NCBI RefSeq assembly: GCF_021555175.1
Contig: NZ_JAKGRW010000051.1
Location: 1-64,000, forward strand
DNA length: 64,000 nt
DNA from: Nocardioides alcanivorans
Lineage (GTDB): Bacteria; Actinomycetota; Actinomycetes; Propionibacteriales; Nocardioidaceae
Direction: 5' to 3'
The notes under the pieces are model-generated. The model searched no databases. It was not told the origin of the DNA and saw nothing but the letters and a program-made list of their open reading frames with translations. Below are positions 57,106 through 64,000 of this stretch, in pieces. Each line of letters starts with the position of its first letter. Positions within the stretch are counted from its first letter, which is position 1. The translations under genes were made by a program, and so were the position numbers.

Positions 57106-58425
57106 TCAGGCCCAACGCTCCTCGGCGGGAACGAAGGTCAGCTGCCGGTCACCGGTGTAGATCTGCTTCGGACGAGCGATCTTCTGCTCCTTGTCCTGGA
57201 TCAGCTCGTTCCACTGGGCAAGCCAGCCCGGGGTGCGGCCGATCGCGAAGAGGACGGTGAACATCTCCGGCGGGAACTGCAGGGCCTCGTAGATCAGGCC
57301 CGAGTAGAAGTCCACGTTGGGATACAGCTTGCGCTTGATGAAGTACTCGTCCTCGAGCGCGATCTTCTCGAGCTCCTGGGCGATCTCGAGGAGCGGGTTG
57401 ACCCCGGTGACCTCGAAGACGTCGTCGCAGGCCTTCTTGATGATCGTGGCGCGCGGGTCGAAGTTCTTGTAGACCCGGTGGCCGAAGCCCATGAGCTTCT
57501 CGTTGCCGGCCTTCACGCCCTCGATGAAGGCGGGGATGTTCTCCTTGCTGCCGATGCGGCGCAGCATCCGGAGCACTGCCTCGTTGGCGCCGCCGTGCAG
57601 CGGGCCGTAGAGGGCAGCGACACCCGCGGCGACCGCGGAGTAGGGGTCGACCTGCGAGGAGCCGACCGACCGGACGGCGTTGGTCGAGCAGTTCTGCTCG
57701 TGGTCTGCGTGCAGGATGAGGAGCACGTCGAGGGCCTTGGCCAGGCGCGGGTCGGCGTCGAACTTCTGCTCGCTCATCTTGAAGAGCATCGAGAGGAAGT
57801 TCTCGGTGTAGCTGAGCTCGTTGTCGGGGTAGACGAACGGCTTGCCCTGCGCGTGGCGGAAGGACCAGGCGCCGAGCGTCGGCATCTTCGCGATCATGCG
57901 GACGATCTGCATGTGGCGGTTGGCCGGGTCATCGATGTTGCGCGCGTCCGGGTAGAACGTCGACAGGGCGCCGACGGACGCCATCAGCATGCCCATCGGG
58001 TGCGCGTCGTAGCGGAACCCGTGCATGAAGCTCTTGACGTTCTCGTGCACGAACGTGTGGTAGGTGATCTCGTGCACCCAGGCGTCGTACTGCTCCTTGG
58101 TGGGCAGCTCGCCGTGGATGAGGAGATAGGCGACCTCGAGGAAGTTGGACTTCTCGGCCAACTGCTCGATGGGGTAGCCCCGGTACTCCAGGATGCCCTT
58201 GTCACCGTCGATGAAGGTGACGGCACTGCGACACGACGCAGTGTTGACGAAGCCGGGGTCATAGACCGCGAGGCCGGGCTCTTCGTCGGACGTGCGGATC
58301 TTCCCGAGATCGGCGGCGCGAATGGTGCCATCGACGATCGGGACCTCGTATTCGCTGCCCGTACGGTTGTCGCGAACGGTCAGGGAAGCTGCCGGGTCGG
58401 CAGCGGCGGCCGGTGCGTCTGTCAC
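57106..58425 (-). CDS. gltA: Citrate synthase
   Basis: This 439-residue protein condenses acetyl-CoA and oxaloacetate at the entry to the TCA cycle. The catalytic residues lie in GPLHGGANEAVL (His), MGFGHRVYKNFDPRA (His and the following Asp region) and RPKQIYTG near the end. The N-terminal domain NTASCRSAVTFIDGDKGIL is typical of the Gram-negative/actinobacterial long form. GTG at 58425 after CAGGAG. Transcribed alone. Confidence 0.96.
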   Translation of the reverse strand: MTDAPAAAADPAASLTVRDNRTGSEYEVPIVDGTIRAADLGKIRTSDEEPGLAVYDPGFVNTASCRSAVTFIDGDKGILEYRGYPIEQLAEKSNFLEVAYLLIHGELPTKEQYDAWVHEITYHTFVHENVKSFMHGFRYDAHPMGMLMASVGALSTFYPDARNIDDPANRHMQIVRMIAKMPTLGAWSFRHAQGKPFVYPDNELSYTENFLSMLFKMSEQKFDADPRLAKALDVLLILHADHEQNCSTNAVRSVGSSQVDPYSAVAAGVAALYGPLHGGANEAVLRMLRRIGSKENIPAFIEGVKAGNEKLMGFGHRVYKNFDPRATIIKKACDDVFEVTGVNPLLEIAQELEKIALEDEYFIKRKLYPNVDFYSGLIYEALQFPPEMFTVLFAIGRTPGWLAQWNELIQDKEQKIARPKQIYTGDRQLTFVPAEERWA

Positions 58426-58477
58426 GTCGGCTCCTGTCTGCTAAGTGTGTGTGGACACTCGGTGGAGGGTCACGCTC

Positions 58478-58483
58478 AACCTA
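58478..58483 (-). promoter_or_regulatory. Candidate -10 of gltA
   Basis: TAGGTT on the minus strand, about 53 nt before the gltA start. The -35 region (TTCGCA) is poor. Confidence 0.35.
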
Positions 58484-58608
58484 TTCCCCTTGCCGCTTCG
58501 TTGCGAACGAGGGTTGGGTTTGACCCGCTCTGTGAGACGGAATCGCTCACCGTCGTGGCAGCGTGGACCGGGACGGGAACCCGCCTCGGGAGTGAGCGCC
58601 TCGGCGTT

Positions 58609-58638
58609 TTGACCCGGGGAGCACGGGCCGCCTAAACT
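58609..58638 (+). promoter_or_regulatory. Promoter of the rplM-rpsI operon
   Basis: TTGACC (58609-58614), an 18-nt spacer and TAAACT (58633-58638) form one of the best housekeeping promoters in the window. The leader would be about 138 nt. The rest of the 357-nt gap between gltA and rplM shows no gene. Confidence 0.7.
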
Positions 58639-58782
58639 TGCCGATCGCGTCTCCTGCCGTGCCCTCTTGGGTGCAGACCCGGACGAAGTGGAACCGGGCA
58701 GTGTTCGTCAGAAGACGTCGGCACCACCACCTGGCCAAGCACCCTTGGCCGGGCCCAACGAACTGAAGTGGAGCAACTGACG

Positions 58783-59226
58783 TTGCGTACTTACAGCCCC
58801 AAGCCCGCTGACATCCAGCGCGAGTGGCTCGTCATCGACGCCACCGACATCGTGCTCGGCCGCTTGGCAGTCACCACCGCGAACCTGCTTCGCGGCAAGC
58901 ACAAGCCCACCTTTGCCCCGCACGTCGACGGTGGCGACTTCGTCATCATCATCAACGCGGAGAAGGTTGCCCTCTCCGGCACCAAGAAGACCACGAAGAT
59001 GGCCTACCGCCACTCGGGTTTCCCGGGTGGTCTGTCTGCCACTCCGATCGGCGAGCTGCTCGAGAAGGACGCCCGCAAGGCCGTCGAGTCGGCCGTTTGG
59101 GGCATGCTCCCCAAGAACCGCCTCGGTCGCCAGATCCTGAAGAAGCTCAAGGTCTACTCCGGCCCCGAGCACCCGCACGCGGCCCAGCAGGCCAAGCCGT
59201 TCGAGATCACGCAGATCTCCCAGTGA
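58783..59226 (+). CDS. rplM: 50S ribosomal protein L13
   Basis: L13 is an early 50S assembly protein. Motifs: REWLVIDATDIVLGRLAVTT and SAVWGMLPKNRLGRQILKKL. I start at TTG 58783, which gives 147 residues and the family N-terminus RTYSPKPAD, with GTGGAG (58768-58773) as ribosome site. A GTG at 58768 would add five residues and consume that site. Confidence 0.95.
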   Translation: MRTYSPKPADIQREWLVIDATDIVLGRLAVTTANLLRGKHKPTFAPHVDGGDFVIIINAEKVALSGTKKTTKMAYRHSGFPGGLSATPIGELLEKDARKAVESAVWGMLPKNRLGRQILKKLKVYSGPEHPHAAQQAKPFEITQISQ

Positions 59227-59246
59227 TCGCAGACAAGGACATTTTC

Positions 59247-59747
59247 GTGACTGAGAACGTGACTGAGGTCGAGGAGACCTTCGAGACCAACGCCGAGGGC
59301 GTTGCCTACACCTCCGAGAGCGAGGCCTCCGCCGACGCTCCGCTGAAGCCGGCGACCATTGCTCCCGCCGCGGCCACCGGCCGTCGCAAGGAGGCCGTGG
59401 CCCGGGTGCGCATCGTGCCCGGCACCGGTGAGTGGACCGTCAACGGCCGCAACCTCGACTCCTACTTCCCGAACAAGCTGCACCAGCAGGTCGTCAACGA
59501 GCCCTTCGCTGCGCTGCAGCTCGAGGGTCGCTTCGACGTCATTGCCCGCATCCACGGCGGTGGCATCACCGGCCAGGCCGGTGCCCTGCGCCTCGGCGTC
59601 GCCCGTGCGCTCAACGACGTTGACCTCGAGGCCAACCGCCCGACCCTGAAGAAGGCCGGTCTGCTCACTCGTGACGCCCGCGTCATCGAGCGCAAGAAGG
59701 CTGGTCTCAAGAAGGCCCGCAAGGCTCCGCAGTTCAGCAAGCGCTGA
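59247..59747 (+). CDS. rpsI: 30S ribosomal protein S9 with N-terminal extension
   Basis: S9 contacts P-site tRNA through its C-terminal tail (KKARKAPQFSKR). The core is GRRKEAVARVRIVPGTGEW and HGGGITGQAGALRLGVARAL. About 40 acidic and Ala-rich residues precede the core, as in actinobacterial S9. GTG at 59247 with AAGGAC upstream is preferred; a GTG at 59223 overlapping the rplM stop is the alternative. Confidence 0.95.
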   Translation: MTENVTEVEETFETNAEGVAYTSESEASADAPLKPATIAPAAATGRRKEAVARVRIVPGTGEWTVNGRNLDSYFPNKLHQQVVNEPFAALQLEGRFDVIARIHGGGITGQAGALRLGVARALNDVDLEANRPTLKKAGLLTRDARVIERKKAGLKKARKAPQFSKR

Positions 59748-59756
59748 TTCACGCAG

Positions 59757-59800
59757 ACGCGTCGCGTGCCGGACACTAGAGTGTCCGGCGCGCGACGCGT
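59757..59800 (+). terminator. Terminator after rpsI
   Basis: The outer stem acgcgtcgcg / cgcgacgcgt continues into gccggacac / gtgtccggc (one U-G wobble between), 20 bp in all, with the 4-nt loop taga. It starts 10 nt after the rpsI stop. Confidence 0.85.
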
Positions 59801-59842
59801 TCGCCATTTCTGGCCGTACCACCATCGACGAGGGGACCATTC

Positions 59843-61190
59843 GTGGGCAAAGTGTTCGGCACCGACGGCGTCAGGGGACTGGCCAATCGGGATCTCACCG
59901 CCGAGTTGGCTCTCGATCTCTCCGTCGCCGCGGCCCACGTGCTGGCCGAGCGGGGCGAATTCGCGGGTCACCGCCCCCTCGCCGTCGTCGGTCGCGACCC
60001 CGGATCTCCGGGCAGTTCCTCGAATCGGCCGTGGTCGCGGGCCTGTTGTCGGCAGGGGTGGACGTCGAACTGCTCGGCGTGCTGCCGACCCCAGGCGTTG
60101 CCCATCTGACCAAGACCCTCGGGGCAGATCTCGGCGTGATGATCTCCGCCTCCCACAATCCGATGCCCGACAACGGGATCAAGTTCTTGGCGCGAGGCGG
60201 GGAGAAGCTCGACGACGCCATCGAGGCAGCCATCGAGGCGCAGCTGGAGCAGGACTGGGAACGACCTGTCGGTGGCGCCGTGGGCAGGGTGAGCGAACGT
60301 AGTACGGCCGTGGACGACTACGTCGCCCACCTGATCCGGACCACCAACAAGCCGTTGACCGGTCTACGGGTCGTGCTCGACTGCGCCGAAGGCGCCGCGT
60401 CGGAAGCGGGCCCGCGGGCGCTCAGCGGCGCGGGTGCAGACGTGACCGCCATCCACGCTCAGCCGGACGGCCTCAACATCAACGACCGTTGTGGGTCGAC
60501 GCACCTGGCCGACCTGCAGGCTGCTGTCGTCAAGGACGGTGCCGATGTCGGTTTCGCCCTCGACGGTGATGCGGACCGTTGCCTCGCCGTCGACGCCGAG
60601 GGCAACGTGATCGACGGCGACCAGATCCTCTCGATCCTGGCCGGAGCGCTGCGTGACTCCGGCAGGCTCCGCTCCGACACGGTCGTCGCCACGGTGATGA
60701 GCAACCTCGGTTTCGTACGGGCGATGGACGCCGCCGGCGTCTCGGTCCGCCAGACCAAGGTCGGCGACCGCTACGTGCTCGAGGCGATGCGCGACGGCGG
60801 CTACAACCTGGGGGCGAACAGTCCGGTCACGTGATCATGAGTGACCACGCCACCACCGGGGACGGCGTCCTCACGGCGCTCCACCTGCTCGAACGCATGG
60901 CGACCACCGGGTCGAGCATCAAGGAACTCGCCTCGGTCATGACCCGGCTTCCACAGGTGCTGGTCAACGTGCCGGGAGTCGACAAGGCCCGTGCCGAACG
61001 CGACGAGGTGCTCGTCGCCGCCGTCGCCGAGGCCGAGGCGGAACTGGGTGACCAGGGCCGCGTGCTGCTGCGCCCGTCCGGCACCGAGCCGCTGGTGCGG
61101 GTGATGGTCGAGGCGGTCGCCGAGGGCCATGCGAAGGCAGTGGCCGACCGCCTTGCCGACGTGGTGCGCGAACGGCTCTCGCTGGCCTGA
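59843..61190 (+). CDS. glmM: Phosphoglucosamine mutase (two apparent frameshifts)
   Basis: GlmM converts glucosamine-6-P to glucosamine-1-P for UDP-GlcNAc and the cell wall. The N-terminus MGKVFGTDGVRGLANRDLTA, the phosphoserine loop GVMISASHNPMPDNGIK (Ser about 104), the metal loop ALDGDADRC and the C-terminal phosphate site RPSGTEPLVRVMVE are all present, but in three frames. One C is missing at 59998-60001 (restoring DPRISGQFLES) and one G at 60810-60814 (restoring GGEQSGHVIMSDHA). About 450 residues when repaired. Functionally linked to glmS 1.9 kb downstream. Confidence 0.93.
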
Positions 61191-61236
61191 CGCCCGTCGG
61201 TGTCGTCGTGACCCGGCGACTTCGTAGGCTGTCCCC

Positions 61237-61992
61237 ATGACTCGCGATGCCAGGCTGCTCGGGGGAGCAGTCCGTGCGTTGGCGGTGCTCGCTGTGGTGA
61301 GCACGCTGGGTGCCGGCATCGGTGCGGCTGTCGTGCAGGCCGGGGAGGAGCCCGGTGCGTCGGCCGAGCGCTCACCCACGGAGCCGGTCGCGACGCCGGT
61401 CGAGGACCCCTTCGTGGAGGAGCCCCGAGGTGGCTTCCGCTACGAGAGGTGGGTGTTCCAGCGCAACGGAGACGGTGTGACCTATCGGATCCCCGGTGGC
61501 TGGCACGTCCGACCGGTGCACGACCAGGTGACGGCCACTGACGCGACCGGCGAGGTGCGCGGACGCGGCAATCTCGCGGCGAACTACTACGGCAACCGCT
61601 GCACCGACGAGGTGGCGCGGGCGGGAGCCTGGACCCTGTTGGCCGAACCGGTCCCCGGCGACGACGCGGCGGCCGCGGCCGAGGAGGCAGTGGTGGCCTG
61701 GGCGAACGGTTACAACCACAACCAGAGCGGAACCCTCACGGCAGACATCTCCGACCCGGTCACCGAAACGGTCGAGCTCGCCGACGGGGACGAGGCGGTG
61801 CGCAGCTGGGTCAGCATCGACACCAGCGTCTTCGGCAGTGCGTGCGTCCCCGACCGGACCGAGATCGCGGTGACCACGGTGCCGCACGGCGACGAGCTGG
61901 TCAGCCTGGTTCAGGGACGCCACGTGCTGGAGACCGGCGGTCTGGGTGACGCCGACTGGAGCGCGATCTCCCTCTCGCTCGCGGTGAAGTGA
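61237..61992 (+). CDS. Secreted or membrane-anchored protein of unknown function
   Basis: This 251-residue protein has an N-terminal hydrophobic segment (AVRALAVLAVVSTLGAGIGA) that may be a signal peptide or an anchor, a Pro/Glu linker, and a domain of about 180 residues with VTYRIPGGWHVRPV and Cys residues in NRCTDEV and GSACVPD that could pair. I do not recognise a functional family. TAGGCT at 61225-61230 ends 6 nt before the ATG, suggesting a leaderless message. Lies between glmM and coaA. Confidence 0.7.
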   Translation: MTRDARLLGGAVRALAVLAVVSTLGAGIGAAVVQAGEEPGASAERSPTEPVATPVEDPFVEEPRGGFRYERWVFQRNGDGVTYRIPGGWHVRPVHDQVTATDATGEVRGRGNLAANYYGNRCTDEVARAGAWTLLAEPVPGDDAAAAAEEAVVAWANGYNHNQSGTLTADISDPVTETVELADGDEAVRSWVSIDTSVFGSACVPDRTEIAVTTVPHGDELVSLVQGRHVLETGGLGDADWSAISLSLAVK

Positions 61993-62011
61993 GCCGAGCC
62001 CGCTGCTCGAC

Positions 62012-62989
62012 TCAGAGCTTGCGAAGCCTGACGTAGCGCACCGAGTGGTCGTTGGCCTTGCGCAACACGAGCGTCGCCCGCGAGCGCGTGGGCAGCACGT
62101 TCTGCACCAGGTTGGGCTCGTTGATCTCTGCCCAGATTCGGCGTGCCTCGGCCACGGCGTCCTCCGTGGAGAGGTTCGCGTACTTGGAGAAGTACGACGC
62201 CGGGTCGCGGAACGCGGTCTCGCGCAGCCGAAGGAAGCGCTCGACGTACCACTGCCGGATGTCGGTCGTGGCGGCGTCGACGTAGACCGAGAAGTCGAAG
62301 AAGTCGCTGACCGCAAGTCCGGTGCGACCGTCGTCCCGGATCGCTGCCGGCTGGAGCACGTTGAGGCCCTCCACGATCACGATGTCAGGGTGCTTGACCG
62401 TGACTTTCTGATCAGGAACGACGTCGTAGATGAGGTGGGAGTACGTCGGTGCGAGCACCTCGTCCTTGCCCGACTTGATGTCGACGACGAAGCGCAGCAG
62501 CGCCTTGCGGTCGTAGGACTCCGGGAACCCCTTGCGATGCAGGATGCCGCGGCGTTCGAGCTCCGCGTTGGGAAGCAGGAAGCCGTCGGTCGTCACGAGG
62601 GCCACGGACGGATGGGCGGGCCAGTGGGCCAGCATCTGCTGCAGCACACGTGCCGTCGTGGACTTGCCGACGGCAACGGAGCCGGCGAGGCCGATCACGA
62701 ACGGGGTGCGCTCCCGCTGTGGCTGGGCCAGGAACTCCTGCTGCTTGCCGTGCAGCGCGCCGGCTGACTCGACATACATGCTGAGCAGCCGGGAGAGGGG
62801 CAGGTAGACCTGCTCGATCTCCTCGAGATCGAGCTCGTCGCCGAGGCCACGGATTCGTTCGATCTCCTCAGCGCTCAGCGGCTGCTCGGTCTGGGTGGCC
62901 AGCTCGGCCCAAGCGGAGCGGTCCAGTTCGACGTAGGGCGAACTCTCCCGCTGTTGGTCACGGGGCTCCGGACCGGCGGAGGAGGGCAT
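62012..62989 (-). CDS. coaA: Pantothenate kinase, type I
   Basis: The 325-residue CoaA phosphorylates pantothenate, the first step of CoA synthesis. The P-loop GSVAVGKS is at residues 103-110; VTTDGFLLPNAELERRG and FPESYDRKALLRFVVDIKSG are signatures, and DFFDFSVYVDAATTDIRQWY and PTRSRATLVLRKANDHSV close the fold. ATG at 62989, divergent from glmS with an 87-nt shared promoter region. Confidence 0.96.
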   Translation of the reverse strand: MPSSAGPEPRDQQRESSPYVELDRSAWAELATQTEQPLSAEEIERIRGLGDELDLEEIEQVYLPLSRLLSMYVESAGALHGKQQEFLAQPQRERTPFVIGLAGSVAVGKSTTARVLQQMLAHWPAHPSVALVTTDGFLLPNAELERRGILHRKGFPESYDRKALLRFVVDIKSGKDEVLAPTYSHLIYDVVPDQKVTVKHPDIVIVEGLNVLQPAAIRDDGRTGLAVSDFFDFSVYVDAATTDIRQWYVERFLRLRETAFRDPASYFSKYANLSTEDAVAEARRIWAEINEPNLVQNVLPTRSRATLVLRKANDHSVRYVRLRKL

Positions 62990-62995
62990 GGCGGG

Positions 62996-63001
62996 TATTC
63001 T
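62996..63001 (+). promoter_or_regulatory. Candidate -10 of glmS
   Basis: TATTCT in the coaA-glmS divergent region, giving a leader of about 70 nt. The -35 is weak. The short leader leaves little room for a glmS ribozyme, and no such fold was recognised. Confidence 0.4.
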
Positions 63002-63076
63002 TGCAGTCGTTGTGCGTGCCCAACTTCTGGGTCCGCGACCTCAGCCCGTCAGGGCGGATCGGGGAGAACCCAGAGC

Positions 63077-64000
63077 ATGTGCGGAATCGTCGGATACGTA
63101 GGTGGACAGCAGGCACAGAACGTCGTTGTCGACGGGCTGCGTCGCCTCGAGTACCGCGGTTACGACTCCGCCGGCATTGCCCTGGTCCACGACGGCCGGA
63201 TCGTCAGCGACAAGAAGGCTGGCAAGCTGGCCAACCTCGAGAAGGCGATCTCCGACCGTCCACTGCCTGAGTCGAACACCGGCATCGGCCACACGCGGTG
63301 GGCCACCCACGGTGCGCCGACCGACGCCAATGCCCATCCGCACCTCGGCAACACCTCGCGATTGGCGCTCGTGCACAACGGCATCATCGAGAACTTCGCC
63401 GAACTGCGCCGGGAGATCGAGGCAGCCGGTCACGTCCTCAGCTCGGAGACCGACACGGAGGTCGCTGCCCACCTGGTGGAGGCGGAGCTCGAGTCGGGGC
63501 TGGGGCTCACCGAGGCGATGCAGCGGGTCTGCCGTCGGCTCGAAGGTGCCTTCACCCTCGTCGCCGTCGACTCCGCCGACCCGAGCCGGGTCGTGGCCGG
63601 ACGGCGCAACTCCCCGTTGGTCGTCGGCCTGGGAGTGGGGAGAACTTCCTCGGCTCCGACGTGGCCGCCTTCATCGAGCACACCCGCGACGCCCTGGAGC
63701 TCGGACAGGACCAGGTCGTGACGATCACCCGCGACGGTGTCGAGGTCACCGGCTTCGACGGCAGCCCCGCCGAGGGCACCCGTTACCACGTCGACTGGGA
63801 CCTGTCGGCCGCCGAGAAGGACGGCCACGACTGGTTCATGCGCAAGGAGATCTTCGAGCAGCCGTCCTCGGTCGCGGCAGCCCTGCTGGGGCGGCACACC
63901 GAGGACGGTCGACTGCAGCTCGACGAGATGCGTATCGAAGACTCCGAGCTGCGCGAGATCGATCGCATCATCGTGGTCGGGTGCGGCACCGCGGCCTACG
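63077..64000 (+). CDS. glmS: Glutamine-fructose-6-phosphate aminotransferase, 5' part (one apparent frameshift)
   Basis: GlmS makes glucosamine-6-P from fructose-6-P and glutamine. The catalytic Cys follows Met1 (MCGIVGYVGGQQAQN); other glutaminase motifs are RRLEYRGYDSAGIAL, GHTRWATHGAPTDANAHPH and VHNGIIENF. At the G run 63637-63640 one base is missing; adding it restores GENFLGSDVAAFIEHT. The gene runs off the window at the start of the isomerase domain (IIVVGCGTAAY). ATG at 63077. Confidence 0.93.

Noticed and set aside
63002..63076. glmS ribozyme
   Set aside because: The candidate leader is only about 70 nt and does not show the ribozyme core; this element is typical of Firmicutes.

Overview
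The window is chromosomal DNA of a high-GC Gram-positive actinobacterium, most like Nocardioides or a relative. The evidence is the very high GC content, frequent GTG and TTG starts, actinobacterial gene families (DUF3027, DUF2530, DUF222-HNH, FHA-ABC exporter), an N-terminally extended S9 and acidic Ala/Glu tails on L17 and S3. Species assignment is inference.

Layout: 1-9275 carries a partial ABC permease, a badly disrupted secreted subtilase, a cold-shock protein, an MFS/DUF3027/DUF2530/purine-permease neighbourhood and a MarR-MFS pair. 9198-13769 is the str operon (rpsL-rpsG-fusA-tuf) with a clear promoter and terminator. 13802-18401 holds hrpB, ilvA and trmB. 18809-31321 is the S10/spc ribosomal supercluster (rpsJ to rplO) followed by secY-adk-map. 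31396-38343 is a lineage-specific block between map and infA: two secreted proteins sharing a Lys-rich C-terminal module (one a YncE-like beta-propeller behind a probable iron box), a FHA-FHA-ABC exporter and a luciferase-like flavin oxidoreductase. 38596-42569 is infA-rpmJ-rpsM-rpsK-rpsD-rpoA-rplQ.

42586-45184 is the most unusual stretch. A DUF222/HNH endonuclease gene is flanked by two clusters of one short repeat (core GGTCGAGCTTGTCGAGACC). The clusters point in opposite directions, so nearly every copy turns the same end toward the gene. 45255-58425 holds truA, a RsmC-like methyltransferase, a CoA-disulfide-reductase-like enzyme, a PAP2-family membrane protein, an ABC-F ATPase, an HtrA protease, an acyltransferase-SGNH protein, an acyl-CoA synthetase, an SMP-30-like protein and citrate synthase. 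58609-64000 is rplM-rpsI-glmM, a secreted hypothetical, coaA and the 5' part of glmS.

About fifteen genes, including essential ones (rplD, rplV, adk, glmM, truA, glmS), are broken by frameshifts. Nearly all are explained by one missing base in a G or C run, so they look like sequencing or consensus errors rather than biology. Such genes are annotated here over their full span with the shift point stated. No rRNA, tRNA, prophage, insertion sequence or CRISPR array was seen.
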